Assembly (NCBI GenBank): GCA_947247005.1
Contig: OX365947.1
Coordinates: 39,202,760-39,266,759, forward strand
DNA from: Spisula solida
Lineage: Eukaryota > Mollusca > Bivalvia > Venerida > Mactridae
DNA length: 64,000 bases
Direction of reading: 5' to 3'
The stretch's first letter is position 1. Each line of letters opens with the position of its first letter. Below the pieces are notes generated by a model that was given only the letters and a program-made list of their open reading frames with translations, ran no database searches and had not been told where the DNA came from. Both the position numbers and the translations under genes were made by a program. Below, piece after piece: positions 12,050-30,596 of this stretch.

Positions 12050-12554
12050 TACTACTCAAAATTTGATAAGGGCCAAGAAATTTTCCATTTGAATATTTTG
12101 CAAATTGAATAAAATTGACTGGTAGAATTTTCAGAAACATAATGCTACATCTGCAGTATTGTAAACCAATAAAGATTACTTCAAAATTTAATGTCTAAGT
12201 GCTGATAAGCCAAACCCCATTAAAATGTTTGTGCTGCATTCAAGACTCTGTAGTAACAGAATGCGGTCATTTTCTTGGCATTTTGGGTCATACACGATAT
12301 GGTTATGAAAACGGGATATAAATTTCCATGTTAATTTAGCCACTTTGGTCCCCGCCAATAGGGCTTATCAGTTACCTGGAAAACGACGTACTTTCGGCAA
12401 TGCGTATCAAATGCAAGACATCAAGTTTCGAAATTTAGCAGCAGATAAGATGATGTTTTTTAATTGCACAGCGTTTTCTTCATCGGTTTTGTACATTTAA
12501 CGTGAGACGGACATCAAAATCGATTACTTGGCCCTTAGCAAAGTTTGAGTAGTA
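12050..12554. mobile_element. Mariner/Tc1-type non-autonomous element (MITE), 505 bp
   Basis: The left terminus reads TACTACTCAAAATTTGATAA then GGGCCAAGAAA. The right terminus, read backwards, gives TACTACTCAAACTTTGCTAA then GGGCCAAGTAA. The inverted repeats are about 28-30 bp and flanked by TA on both sides, as expected for Tc1/mariner target duplication. No transposase frame lies inside. A shorter relative is at 21960-22262. Confidence 0.85.
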
Positions 12555-18976
<6,422 letters not shown>

Positions 18977-19270
18977 ATTCTTTTGCGGTTGCCTTTACGA
19001 TAATTGGTACAAACGATCGCCGAAATTTCATGTTTTATTTTAAACGTCATTTTTACGCGCGGTGGACACATCGGGGAACAAAGAAATACGAACGGCATTT
19101 ATCGAGTATGTCGTCAATTACAAAATCAAAATTATTTTGTAAATAACGAAACAAAGAGATGTTTTTTTATTTTGCGGTTCTTTTAGCGATAAACGTTTTA
19201 AAATCATACTCGAAATTTCATGTTTAATTTTTAACGTTATGTTAAAGCACGTGGGACAAATCACGGGACA
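18977..19270. repeat. Two diverged tandem copies, about 190 bp apart
   Basis: TTTTGCGGTT, then CGAAATTTCATGTTTTATTT and TTAACGT, appear at 18980-19080. They recur at 19170-19265 as TTTTGCGGTTCTTTTAGCGA and CGAAATTTCATGTTTAATTT. Both are followed by a GTGGGACA-like or GTGGACACA-like run and an ACACAG or AACAAAG end. The pair abuts the next minisatellite. Confidence 0.6.
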
Positions 19271-19289
19271 CAGCCAAGTAATGCGGGGT

Positions 19290-21455
19290 CGACCAGGTTG
19301 ATACTGTTACTGATGATGTAATGTTGGTTTGACCAGGTGGCTGTTGCTACTGCTGATACTATAGTAATGTTGGTGTAACCCGGTAGCTTCTGTTACTACT
19401 GATGATTGTGTAATGTGGGATTGACTAGGTAGCTGCTGCTACTGCTGATACTATAGTAATGTTGGTGTAACCCGGTAGCTTCAGTTACTACAACTGATGG
19501 TGATATAATGCCGAATTCACCAGGTAGCTGCTGTTACAACAGTAATATTGCAGATGATGATGTAATGCGAGGTTGACCAGGTAGCTGCTGTTACTGCTAA
19601 TGGTTTAATGCAGAGTGGACCAGGCAGCAGCAGTTACACTGATGGTATAATGTGAGTTTGACCAGGTAGCTGATGTTTCTGCTGATGATGGTGTAATGCA
19701 GGGTTGGACAGACATATGCTGTTACTGCTGCTGATGATATAATGCGGGTTTAACCAGGTAGCTGCTGTTACTACTGATGGTGTAATGTGAGTTGACCAGG
19801 TAGCTCCTGCTACTGCTGATGATGTAATGCAGGGTTCACCAGTTTTGGGTTGACCATTAGGCTGCGGTTACTATCCATGATGGTGTAATGCAATGTGGAC
19901 CAGGAAGCTGCTGTTACTACTGGTGATAATATTATGTTGGTTTGACCAGGTAGCTGCTGTTACTACTGGTGATAATATTATGTTGGTTTGACCAGGTAGC
20001 TGCTTTTAATGCTGATGGTGAAATGCCGGGTTGACCAGTTAGCTGATTTTACTATCAATGATGGTTTAATACGGTATTGGCCTGGGTAGCTTCTATTACT
20101 GCTGATGATATGTGTGTTTGACCATGTAGCTGCTGTTACTACTGCTGATGATATAATACGGTGTTGATCAGGTAGCTGCTGCTACTGCTGAAGATGGCGT
20201 AATATGGGGTTGACCAGGTAGCTTTTGTTACTACTGATGATGGTGTAATGCGGAGTTGACCAGGTAGCTGCTGTTACTACTGATGATGGTGTAATGTGTG
20301 GTTGACCAGGTAGCTGCTGCTACTGCTGATGGTGTAATACAGGGTTGACCAGGTAGCTGTTGCTACTGCTGATGATGTAATGCGAGTTTGACCAGATTGC
20401 TGTTGCTTCTGATGATGGTGTAATGCTTGGTTATCCCAGGTAGCTGCTGCTACTGCTGATGATGGTGCAATGCGGGTTGACCAGGTAGCTGCTGCTCCTA
20501 CTACTGATGGTGTAATGCTGGGTTGACCAGGTAGCTACTGCTCCTACTACTGATGGTGAAATGCTGGGTTGACCAGGTAGCTGCTGTAACTGATGATGGT
20601 GTAATGCGGGGTTGACCGGGTAGCTTCTGTTACTGCTGATGGAGTAATGTAGGGTTTAACAAGTTACCTGCTGTTATTACTGATGATGTAATGCCAGGAT
20701 TTGGCCAGGTAGCTTCCGTTACTGCTGATGGTGTAATTTTTGGTTGACCGGGTAGCTGCTCCTACTGCTGATGATGTAATGCGGGGTTGACCAGGCAGCT
20801 GCTTTAACTACTGATGGTGTAATACGGGTTAACCAGGTAGCTACTGTTCCTGATGCTGATGATATAATGTGTGTTTGATCAGGTTGCTGCTGTTACTACT
20901 GATGTTGATATAATGTGGGTTTGACCAGGTAGCTGCTGTTACAGCTGTCTTAGGTATAATGTTGGTTTGACCAGGTAGCTGATGTTACAGCTGACGAGGT
21001 ATAATGTGGGTTTGACCAGGTAGCTGCTGTTCGGCTGACGAGGTATGCTGTGGGTTTGACCAGGTAGCTGCTGTTACAGCTGACCAGCTATAATGTTGGT
21101 TTGACCAGGTAGCTGCAGATACAGCCGACGAGGTATAATGTGGGTTTGACCAGGTAGCTGCTGTAACAGCCGACGAGGTATAATGTGGGTTTGACCAGGT
21201 AGCTGCTGTTACAGCTGACGAGGTATAATGTGGGTTTGACCAGGTAGCTGCTGTTACAGCTGACGAGGTATAATGTGGGTTTGACCAGGTAGCTGCAGAT
21301 ACAGCTGACGAGGTATGATGTGGGTTTGACCAGGTTGCTGCTGTTACAGCTGTCTTAGGTATAATGTGGGTTTGACCAGGTAGCTGCAGATACAGCTGAC
21401 GACGTATGTGGGTTTGACCAGGTAGCTGCTGTTACAGCTGACGAGGTATGGTGTG
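19290..21455. repeat. Minisatellite, unit about 36-48 bp, 45 bp at the right end
   Basis: The core TTGACCAGGTAGCTGCTGTTAC is preceded by TAATGTGGG or a variant and followed by a GCTGATGATG-like or GCTGACGAGG-like spacer. Units in the left two thirds vary in length and sequence. From about 20930 to 21450 they are nearly identical 45-bp units. No open frame runs through the array. The polarity suggests recent expansion or homogenisation at the right end. Confidence 0.95.
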
Positions 21456-21959
21456 GGTTTTGACCTATATTGAATAGTTTTTGGTTGGTGATATTCTAAG
21501 GAATTGGCGTGGTTCCTGCTGCTGCTGTTGGGATATTTCTTACAATCCTTAATGTAGGTAGCTAGCCAGAGTACTGTTTTATGCAAAGTTGTGGTAAAGA
21601 ATAGTTCACTATTGAGTTTTAATCAGACAAACTCCAACAAACAATGTCTGTCCCCAATGTGTACATGTAGGTTTCATAGAATAATTAAGATATTTAATTA
21701 TTACCGTAAGTGCTTTGATAAAACGGCACCGTGGCTGGTCACTACCTTTCATAGTTAATGAACCCGGAATAATTATACTCAACAAAAAGAAAGTATCCAT
21801 CATTCATGATTTGATATTTCATGAGACATACAAGTGAATTGGGTCATCTAAAGTTGCGTTAATGGAAATCCTAGATGAAAATGGATAATTTATATTTTGT
21901 CGAGTATATAACATGGGTATACACATAATAAAAAATTCTGTTTAACATGAACATAATTA
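21456..21959. other. AT-rich DNA, nothing recognised
   Basis: Flank of the minisatellite with short chance frames only. Confidence 0.5.
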
Positions 21960-22262
21960 TGCTACTCAAACTTTGACAAGGGTCAACAAATTTTCCTTGC
22001 AGGTATTAAGCAAATTTGATAAAACGGACTGATGCATTTTTTTTTTAAAACAGATTGTTACATGTTGAATATAAGAAACGAGACAAAAGAAATACATGTT
22101 ACACTGGTTGGCTTTTCAGTTACCTGGAAAACGACGACATTGTGGAAATAATGATGGCAATGTTTTCGCTACAGCATGTTAGGACGAAGTTAACTTCATC
22201 GGTTTTTCTTAACGTCATGCAAATATTGTTTTGCTGATCCCTATCATCAAAGTTTGGGGTAT
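21960..22262. mobile_element. Decayed relative of the 12.05-kb mariner-type MITE
   Basis: The left end GCTACTCAAACTTTGACAAG then GGTCAACAAATTTTCC matches the terminus at 12050. The internal phrase TCAGTTACCTGGAAAACGAC is shared with about 12368. The right end (CCCTATCATCAAAGTTTGGG) is a degenerate copy of the inverted repeat. It is about 200 bp shorter than the 12-kb copy. Confidence 0.65.
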
Positions 22263-25200
22263 ATTGGTACGACCTGCACAGATTAATTGCTTGATATTCT
22301 CCATCAGTTTTATATTATTCTTGCCATTTCCTGGTTTTGCAACTTCCGGCAACTATCAAACAAAATCGAACCAAGAATAAATTCGGCTTTTAAAGAAATA
22401 ATCTGATGATAATCCAGCAATCGTATATGAGCTCTCACCAGGTGGGTGGGATTCCAACCCACGATTTTTAAATATTTAATGAATATCTTCTGTCCCAAAT
22501 ATTCATAAAAGCCAAGTGACGTGTCTGACTTCGAGGCAAATAAGTAGTCAAACTTACCAGAGATAATCAAGCAAGTAATTGTTGATCGTCCAAGAGGAAA
22601 AAATAGTCGGGTTCTCGTCCCCAAACCTTACGTTACAAACTGTAGTATTCGGTACGGAAACCAGACTAGATGAGAAATAAGTACATGTAAAAACAACAAA
22701 ACGACGTAACACATAATACCAGGGTCACTTTTACGGACCACGGTCCTTTATGGACCAAATGTACACAATGCACTTTTCTCATTGCAATTTATAAACAGTC
22801 ATATTTTACCCACACAGGTCTTTGAAATAGAGTGATTCACACACGATCAGTCAATTTTTTCTTGTAAATCCAAGTCGTATATGTCAACTGCAACAAGTTT
22901 CGTCAAGTTGTGGGTAGGAACATTCCAAATCTGAATGACAGATAAGACCTGTAAGAATACACGTTTAGCCACACCAGTAATATTTCTGAGGGATAAGGGG
23001 CATATTGTGCATTAAATTCTTGCCAAAGTAGTTTAACTAACTAGACATGATTGGTGATTTGTAGGCGTCTATCCGAACTCTGAGAAGGTCCAAAGTTTGC
23101 ATTATCATCAAGAAAGAGTTATCTACCATAAACATTAAAGTGTTTTTATTACAGGGAAGCCATGTGTGAAGTTCATATACACCAATCCATTCTGTAGATA
23201 CTGAAAACGTATGTAAAGCTCTGTATAGCGAAACATACAATTTGGTTGTTGTAGAGAGGTTGCTGCTCTAAAGAGGTAAACGTTACAGAAATTGGTTACT
23301 TATTCATCAAAATATAAATGTTTCTTGCTAACGAGAGGTTGTTGTTGTTGATGGGATGGACGCTCTGAAGAGCTTGCACTGTGTTTTCAGCAAGGTATGA
23401 CGCTATTGTATGGTACTACATGTATATATTTCCATATTCATAGTTCTAAGGTGAAATGATGATCTGCAGATAATGTCGTTGTTGCTGCTTGTGAACTCGC
23501 AGACACACTTGAAAGTGTGGCAATGTACAAGTATTTTGGCAAACATGCTGGTGTACATTGTAACCGTTAACGGGGGTCACGAACACGCTGAAATATGCTG
23601 TCGTATGCCGATACCGGCTTAAATGTGTAGATCTACCTGACCGTTGTAGTACACACTTACGATTGGATAAAGTTAGACTAACGTAACATGCATAAGGTTA
23701 TTTCCTGCGGGATAGAGCCCGAAGGTATGTTGGATAGCTCAAAGTGAAAAGACCATGGAGGGGCATGTGACCTGTACTCGATGGTTACCATTTCAAAAAA
23801 GAAGCATTTTGTAAAAATGTCGTGAACCAGACTAATTCCATTATTTCATGCGGATAACATCGGTCTTTGACGCATTGCAATAGTTTATTTACCGAAGAAA
23901 GCAGAACTATCCCAAATTTCACTGTGAACGCAAGGCAATTGAGACAATGTTTCTAAACAGTAGGTGGCTGCAGCTGCATAACAAAGCGCTTCCCGGTCAA
24001 TGTTAAATATAGTCGGCAATGGATTAAATCCCGTAGAGAAAACATTGCTAGATTAATAGAAGCATGGTATTGATACATGATAAATATTTCGCAAATTATT
24101 TGGAACTTGGTCATTCGTTCGGCACATAACACAACCACATAATTAGAGAGAATTGTTTTTGTTTAAACTGAATACGGTTAATGTCTCATAAAGACATTTG
24201 TTCTGATAAAGTTCAAACTTACTTTTACATATAGTAGTTGAATATATGAGATTAATCGGTATTATCCGATGTTACATGTATTGAAATTATTTGGGCAGGT
24301 ACATTTAAACATACACCGAAACAAATTCGATCAGCATCCAAACTCCAGAAAAACACACCCTAAACAATATAACTATATTATCTGCCTGCAGAAAACTATT
24401 TGACTTGTAAATCCTGTGTAGAGATACGCTGGACATGCGCTGTGGCTGCTTTACCCGTTATTAAACAGGGTTCAAACTACGACGTTTCGGGACCGATGAT
24501 TATTCGATGTTTGTCACAATAATACATGCATATAATAATATAACTCGAACTTTGTTGTCTTATCCATAATACAAAAAGTTGTGATCAGAATGTCGACTCC
24601 ATCGCAACATTAAAGCTATATAATTAAGAATGGAACAATGGAAACGATTAACTTGTACACGGATCGTCATGCCTTTTGACATATATCTGCAATTTCCACA
24701 ACATTAATGCCGTGTACTTTGTAGTTAATGTATCTAAAGCATTTACTGTGCTGTCCATCAACATTTTGGGGCTATATATTTTATAGCAAAACATGGGAAA
24801 ATAAACACAACTGTCCGTCTTGTATTTCGCTAAGTGTGTTTAAAGGACAATAAAGAACGATTTTAACGCTGCAGCGCTTAAACGTTAACGTTGCGTACTT
24901 TTACTCCGACTGGATAACTTAGATTGAAAATAGCGCAAAAACTAAATCGATAACCCCGTTTTTATTTTACTAAATCAAATAAGATTCTTTGAATGATATC
25001 ATACAAAAAAAAATGACCGTCCCGAGTTCTTGCTATGTGCGTATGAATGAAACAAATGTCACGATATTGACGCCGTAACTTCTAAGCGTGCGTCGCAGTA
25101 ATTTAAGCGTTACGTACATCAAATTCAATATTCCTTTCTTAAATTCCCCCATATGACGCAGCATTTATTTCCCTTCACAAATAAGTAACTGACCATTAAA

Positions 25201-25922
25201 CATGACCAAAGACGTCGAAAATTCCGCAAAAAATACGTCCCGTGGCTCTTTTCATCGTGAAATCTCTCCCTAAAACCACCAAAAACAGAAAGCCAACACT
25301 TGAAACTATAACATATTATGTATGCTAAGTAGCATCAAAATCCGTGTTACAGGCCTATTCCACCTTAAAAGTTTACAAGAGTTAATGTTCGCTGGCCAGC
25401 GCCGACGAACGTCGTGTTCGTTTCAGATTTATTTTAACATGCACAAAATGTGTCACGTTTGGAAATAATACACGTTTGTGTACATTGGGAACGTTCCTAA
25501 ATGACGAATGTAGTTAGACTAATTTTGTCAAAGTTGGACTCGTTTGATAAACGACTGTCGAGACGCTGGTGCTGTCGGTCAATTTAGACATAGTTACGTT
25601 TTTCCAACGGAGTCCAACGAGTATCCGACGTAAGACAAACGTGACATTAATGGAAAGACTAGAGTAGGCAAACGTTTCACAGCATAGCTAGAAGTTTGTA
25701 CAACATAGGTCAACGGATATCAGATGTATAATGAACGCATCGGCAACGCAATGGTTTAGCGTAGGCAAATAATCACAATGTATCCGTATATTAGGTCAAC
25801 TTTGTACGACGTTGGACATACGCTAACCTGCGTTAACAAAAAAATAACTGTAACGCTGACAAATGTGGACAGACGAAAGTGCCCGCTGTGGAACGCTGTC
25901 AAGCGCTAGGGAACGTTTGATG
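22263..25922. other. Featureless AT-rich stretch
   Basis: About 3.7 kb with no supportable gene. A 104-codon minus frame at 22310-22624 has no recognised domain. The 25400-25900 part is richer in ACGTT/AACGT words but shows no clear unit. Confidence 0.5.
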
Positions 25923-25935
25923 CCCCCCCCCCCCC
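25923..25935. repeat. Poly-C tract of 13 bp
   Basis: An uninterrupted run of 13 C. Confidence 0.95.
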
Positions 25936-26008
25936 AGTACGAATGAAACAAAACACTCTTACGAACGTACGTTCATGTACGAAGAGGTTCTTAAACGGGG
26001 CTTTGATG

Positions 26009-26064
26009 TAGGGCGCGCTCTTTAGGGTCAAGAGGTTCCGGGTTCGATCCCCGTTCGCGCCACT
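26009..26064 (+). other. tRNA-like fragment, probably SINE-derived
   Basis: GGGTTCGATCCCC (about 26040-26052) matches the B box / T-arm of tRNA genes. The flanks GGCGCG and CGCGCC can pair. The span is only about 50 nt, too short for a full tRNA, with no clear anticodon arm. It reads like the head of a tRNA-derived SINE, not a working tRNA gene. Confidence 0.5.
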
Positions 26065-26119
26065 GGTCAATTTCTATTGAGCGAACGTATAATTCACATT
26101 TCTCCTCTTCACCCAGGTG

Positions 26120-26271
26120 TACGAGGGATGTCCGGAAAGTTTTGAGACTGCATTCATATAAACCAAACCACTGGGGGAATATATTGGAAATTTTACCAGG
26201 TGATAGATCAATCTAGAATGGACTATGCCTGAAAGTTTCATTAAGATGCAACGAAGACAACACATACTACA
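26120..26271 (+). mobile_element. Mariner-type terminal fragment
   Basis: Starts TACGAGGGATGTCCGGAAAG, the kind of terminus found on mariner-family elements, and continues with a block ending at the next element. The other terminus is absent. The Helentron-like copy at 26272 begins exactly where the match ends, so truncation by or insertion of that element is plausible. Confidence 0.45.
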
Positions 26272-27368
26272 AACAAGAGGGCCCAAAGGGCACTAGGTCG
26301 CTCACCTGTCGAACTTGACCTACAATTTTTTGAGATGATCATTGTGACCAAGTTTTATACAGATTAGGCCAATATTGTGACCTCTTGTGACTACACAAGG
26401 TTTTTATATGATTGACCTAATGACCTACTTTTTTACCCCAGATGACCAAATATCGAACTTGACCTAGATTTTGTTGAGATGATCATTGTGATCGAGTTTC
26501 ATAAAGATTAGGCTAAAATTGTGACCTAGTGACTATGCAAGGTTTTTCTATGATTTGACCTGGTGACCTAGTTTTTGACCCAAGATGACCCAATATCCAA
26601 CTTGACCTAGATTTTGTTGTTTTGATCATTGTGAACAAGTTTCGTAAAGATCAGGTCAAAACTGTGACCTCTAGTGACTACACAAGGGTTTTCTATGATT
26701 TGACCTTGTGACCTAGTTTTTGACCCCAGATGACCCAATATCGAACTTGACCTACATTTTGTTGTGTTGATCATTGTGACCAAGTTTCGTAAAGAGTATG
26801 CTAAAACTGTGACCTCTAGTGACTACACAAGGTTTTTCTATGATTTGACCTTGTGACCTAGTTTTTGACCCCGGATGACCCAATATCGAACTTGACCTAG
26901 ATTTTGTTGAGATAATCATTGTGACCAAGTTTCATAAAGATTAAGTCAAAATTTTGACCTCTAGTGACTACACAAGGTTTTTCTATGATTTGACCTTGTG
27001 ACCTAGTTTTTGACCCCGGATGACCCAATATCGAACTTGACCTAGATTTTGTTAGGATGATCATTGTGACTAAGTTTTATAAATAATAAGTCAAAATTGT
27101 GACCTCTAGTGACTACACAAGGTTTTTCTATAATTTGACCTAGTGACCTAGTTTTTGACCCCAGATGACCCAATATCGAATTGGCCTAGATTTTGTTGAG
27201 ATGACCATTGTGACTAAGTTTCATAAAGATTAGGCTAAAATTGTGACCTCTAGTGTCTACACAAGCCAATTGTTGGCGGACGACGGACGGACAGACGGAC
27301 GGACGACGGACGACGGACGAAGAGTGATCACAAAAGCTCACTCTGTCACTTTGTGACAGGTGAGCTAA
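26272..27368 (-). mobile_element. Helentron-like non-autonomous element, family A, copy 1
   Basis: Read on the minus strand, the element starts near 27366 with TTAGCTCACCTGTCAC. It ends with GACAGGTGAGC, a hairpin derived from AGGGCCC-AAA-GGGCACT (plus-strand reading, 26278-26294), then CTCTTGTT. The sub-terminal repeat GCTCACCTGTC / GACAGGTGAGC and the end hairpin are the same design as families C and D. The core is about 7 tandem units of roughly 143-147 bp. Near the right end is a GACGGACGGAC-rich tract (27275-27320). There is no coding capacity. Confidence 0.75.
26330..27260. repeat. Tandem array of about 145-bp units in family A copy 1
   Basis: Recurring phrases are GTGACCTCTAGTGACTACAC, TTTTTCTATGATTTGACCTT, GTGACCTAGTTTTTGACCC and GATGACCCAATATCGAACTT. 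Units carry several TGACC(T) words each. The first unit at the left is the most diverged. Confidence 0.85.
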
Positions 27369-27966
27369 AAATATAATAAGTACATGTAAGAACGTACGGA
27401 GCACTTCGTAGACGCGCGACGTCATGAACGCATTTTAGAGGTTGTCACACACGTAGCATTTTCCTCCGTAGAGAGTAGCCTGGGAACCATACTGGCATAA
27501 CCTTTAATAAATTATGACCATATTACATACGATAGTATGCACAGCTGTCTGTTTGGCATACTCGGGTCTCAAACCCTTATTTTCATCCACCAATCTTGAT
27601 ACATGTCCCGCTCAGATAGCAGTTTGCATTCCATCATTATTTATGTTGTTCAGTTCGGCTTTCAGTCGTACAAAACTTCATGCTCGTCGCTTAAAGTTTA
27701 AAGCTGGCTCGTATTAATGTGTCCGTAAGCCAATGTACTGTGGCTGTCAGCGGTGCCTTGTAACAGTTGACTTGCAACTCAATGATCGGGGGAAGGGTAG
27801 GGGGCAAATGTACATTCAATCAGTCAAAAGCACTCAGAATGGACCAAGTGTAGTGTCATTGTTTTTAAAGTCACAGTTAATGGAACAGTAATGGACTTGT
27901 ATTGAGCTTGAATGTCTATTTAAATATGTGTGTAATGTATGTTTCATATCAACAGTGCTGACTTAC
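27369..27966. other. Unannotated gap
   Basis: Nothing recognised apart from local similarity of about 27940-28085 to 30575-30710, which covers the exon-like segments below. Confidence 0.5.
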
Positions 27967-28012
27967 CAATTTGATGAAACTGTATCATTGTTTTTTCTCA
28001 ATGTCAAGAAGC
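27967..28012 (-). other. Candidate short exon, copy 1
   Basis: On the minus strand a pyrimidine-rich acceptor (TATTGTTTTTCAG), with an upstream branch-like ACTGATTC, ends at 28013. It is followed by 46 nt and then a strong donor (TTG|GTAAGTCAGC). One frame reads FLTLRKNNDTVSSN without a stop; the frame LLDIEKKQ meets TGA. A similar segment with the same splice signals lies at 30597-30645. Length differs by exactly 3 nt (46 versus 49). No protein family is recognised. It could be a duplicated exon or a repeat that happens to carry splice-like ends. Confidence 0.35.
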
Positions 28013-28084
28013 CTGAAAAACAATATTGAATCAGTAATAAACATGCAATGTTTGTATGAATACATAAAAGTCGGTTTAATTATA

Positions 28085-28670
28085 CATACATGGACAAGGC
28101 AGTCCAAAAGACGGCTATAACCCCCCGCGTTAATGAATAGTGAACTGTGACCTTGACCAGATGAAACCTGCTTGGTTGCAACTTGGTTCTGCAGGTCGAC
28201 CCTTTGTCTCACATTCGTTATCAGTGTCGTACCATGCGGACCAGGCATTAAAAGTTATAAAGTGGACAGGAATTGTAAACGCTCAAACTATTGACCTTGA
28301 ATTGTGACCTTGAGTATACATGGTGGGAACATGCGATAAGCACATCGCCTTCGTTACACATTTGCTATTACATGCTGCTTTAAATTTCATGAAATTCGGT
28401 CCAGACGTTAAAAAGTTATTAAGCAGACACAAAATGTAAGGTTCAACATTTGGCATTCAACTGTGACATTTACTTTGAGCCAGCACAATTGGAACGTGGG
28501 TTCTGCATGTGGTCTTTATAAGTTACACATCTACTGAAAGTTTCGTTCAATTCGGCGCAGGCGCTAAAAGGTTATGCAGCGGACTCGATTTTGTTAAGGA
28601 CGTACGGACGGACGAAATAACGTACAATGACCATTCTTAATATCCCCTATCACTTCGTGGCGGGGGATTA
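28085..28670 (-). mobile_element. Helentron-like element, family E, copy 1
   Basis: On the minus strand the 5' end is TAATCCCCCGCCACGAAG (ending at 28670), nearly the same as TAATCCCCCGCCAC at 33221. The core has about three diverged units of roughly 150 bp with GTAACTTTTTAA-like and GAATTTCATGAAA-like blocks shared with 33300-33880 in the opposite direction. The other end, near 28085-28125, has GGACAAGGCAGTCC and a CCCCCCGC sub-terminal repeat but no clean CTCTTGTT. It directly abuts family A copy 2. Confidence 0.6.
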
Positions 28671-30405
28671 AACAAGAGGGCCCAAAGGGCCCTAGGTCGC
28701 TCACCTGTTATAGCAGTACCTGCAAGACCTGTGATTTGACCTAGTGACCTAGTTCTTTGCCCCAATATCGCACTTAGCCTAGATTTTGTTGAGATGATCA
28801 CTCTGACCAAGTTTCATAAGGATTAGGCAAAAATTGTGACCTCTAGTGACTATACAAGGTTTTTCTATGATTTGACCTTGTGAACTAGTTTTTGACCCCG
28901 GTTAACACAATATCAAACTTGACCTAGATTTTGTTGTGATAATCATTGTGACCAAGTTTCATAAAGATTAGGTCAAAATTGTGACCTCTAGTGACTACAC
29001 AAAAGGTTTTTCTATGCTTTGACCTTGTGACCTAGTTTTTTATCCTGGATGACCCAATATCAAACGTGACCTAGATTTTGTTGTGATGATCATTGTGACC
29101 AAGTTTCATAAAGATTAGGTCAAAATTGTGACCTCTAGTGACTACACAAGGATTTTCTATGATTTGACCTTGTGACCTAGTTTTTGACCCGGGATGACCC
29201 AATATCGAACTTGACCTAGATTTTGTTGTGATGATCATTGTGACGGAGTTTCATAAAGATGAAGTCAAAATTGTGACCTCTAGTGTCTAAAGGTTTTTCT
29301 ATGATTTGACCTTGTGACCTAGTTTTTGACCCTGGATGACCAAATATCGAACTTGACCTAGATATTGTTGTGATGATCATTGTAACTAAGTTTCATAAAG
29401 ATTAGGTCAAAATTGTGACCTCTAGTGACTACACAAGGTTATTCTATGATTTGACCTTGTGACCTAGTTTTTGACCCCGGATGACCTAGTATCGAACTTG
29501 ACCTAGATTTTGTTGTGATGATCATTGTGACCGAGTTTCATAAAGATTAAGTCAAAATTGTGACCTCTAGTGTCTACACAAGGTTTTTCTATGATTTGAC
29601 CTTGTGACCTAGTTTTTGACCCTGGATGACCCAATATCAAACTTGACCTAGATTTTGTTGTGATAATTATTGCGACCAAGTTTCATAAAGATTAGGTCAA
29701 AATTGTGACCTCTAGTGACTACACAAGGTTTTTCTATGATTTGACCTTGTGACCTAGTTTTTGATTCCGGATGACCCAATATCGAACTTGACCTAGATTT
29801 TGTTGTGATGATCATTGTGACCAAGTGTCATAAAGATTAGGTCAAAATTGTGACCTCTAGTGACTACCCAAGGTTTTTCTATGATTTGACCTTGTGACGT
29901 AGTTTTTGACCCCGGATGACCCAATATCGACATTGACCTAGATTGTGTTGTGATGATCATTGTGACCGAGTTTCATTAAGATTAAGTCAAAATTGTGACC
30001 TTTAGTGTCTACACAAGATTTTTCTATGATTTGACATTGTGACCTAGTTTTTGACTCCGGATGACCCATTATCAAAGTTGACCTAGATTTTGTTGTGATG
30101 ATCATTGTGACCAAGTTTCATAAAGATTATTTCAAAATTGTTACCTCTAGTGACTACACAAGATTTTTCTATTATTTGACCTTGTGACCTAGTTTTTGAC
30201 CCCGGATGACCCAATATCGAACTTGACCTAGCTTTTGTTGAGATGATCATTGTGACTAAGTTTCATAAAGATTAAACCATAATTGTGACCTCCAGTGTCT
30301 ACACAAGCAAATTGTTGACCGACGGACGGACGACGGACGGACGGACGGACGACGGGCGAAGAGTGATCACAAAAGCTCACTCTTTCACTTTGTGACAGGT
30401 GAGCT
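28671..30405 (-). mobile_element. Helentron-like non-autonomous element, family A, copy 2
   Basis: The left end is AACAAG then a perfect 7-bp stem, AGGGCCC-AAA-GGGCCCT (28677-28693), then the sub-terminal repeat GCTCACCTGT (28699-28708). Its partner ACAGGTGAGC lies at 30395-30404. The core has about 11 units of roughly 145 bp, against about 7 in copy 1, so array length varies between copies. A GACGGACGGACG-rich tract (30315-30355) precedes GAGTGATCACAAAAGCTCAC near the right end. There is no coding capacity. Confidence 0.8.
28730..30300. repeat. Tandem array of about 145-bp units in family A copy 2
   Basis: The same unit as in copy 1. The phrase TGACCTTGTGACCTAG recurs in most units, with single-base variants near 29890 (GACGTAG) and 30035 (GACATTG). 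Units differ by a few percent. Confidence 0.85.
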
Positions 30406-30596
30406 CAAAAGGCCCACGAAATATTCCGTTTATTTAATAACCAGAGGTATTACTGTTACTGACGCTGTTACTTGTTGGTGGAGATGCTCTGATTATTGAT
30501 GGTACTATTGATTATGGTGTTGACATTGTAGTACTGCTGTAGATGTCGGATTAGAGACTTTAGTCACTTATGTTTCATTCAATAATGCTGACTTAC

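Noticed and set aside
22310..22624. 104-codon minus frame with an internal GTAAGT donor as an exon
   Set aside because: No acceptor in a sensible place and no recognised protein similarity.
26280..30400. CRISPR-like array
   Set aside because: The units are long contiguous tandem repeats of about 145 bp with no unique spacers, in an animal genome with Helentron-like ends.
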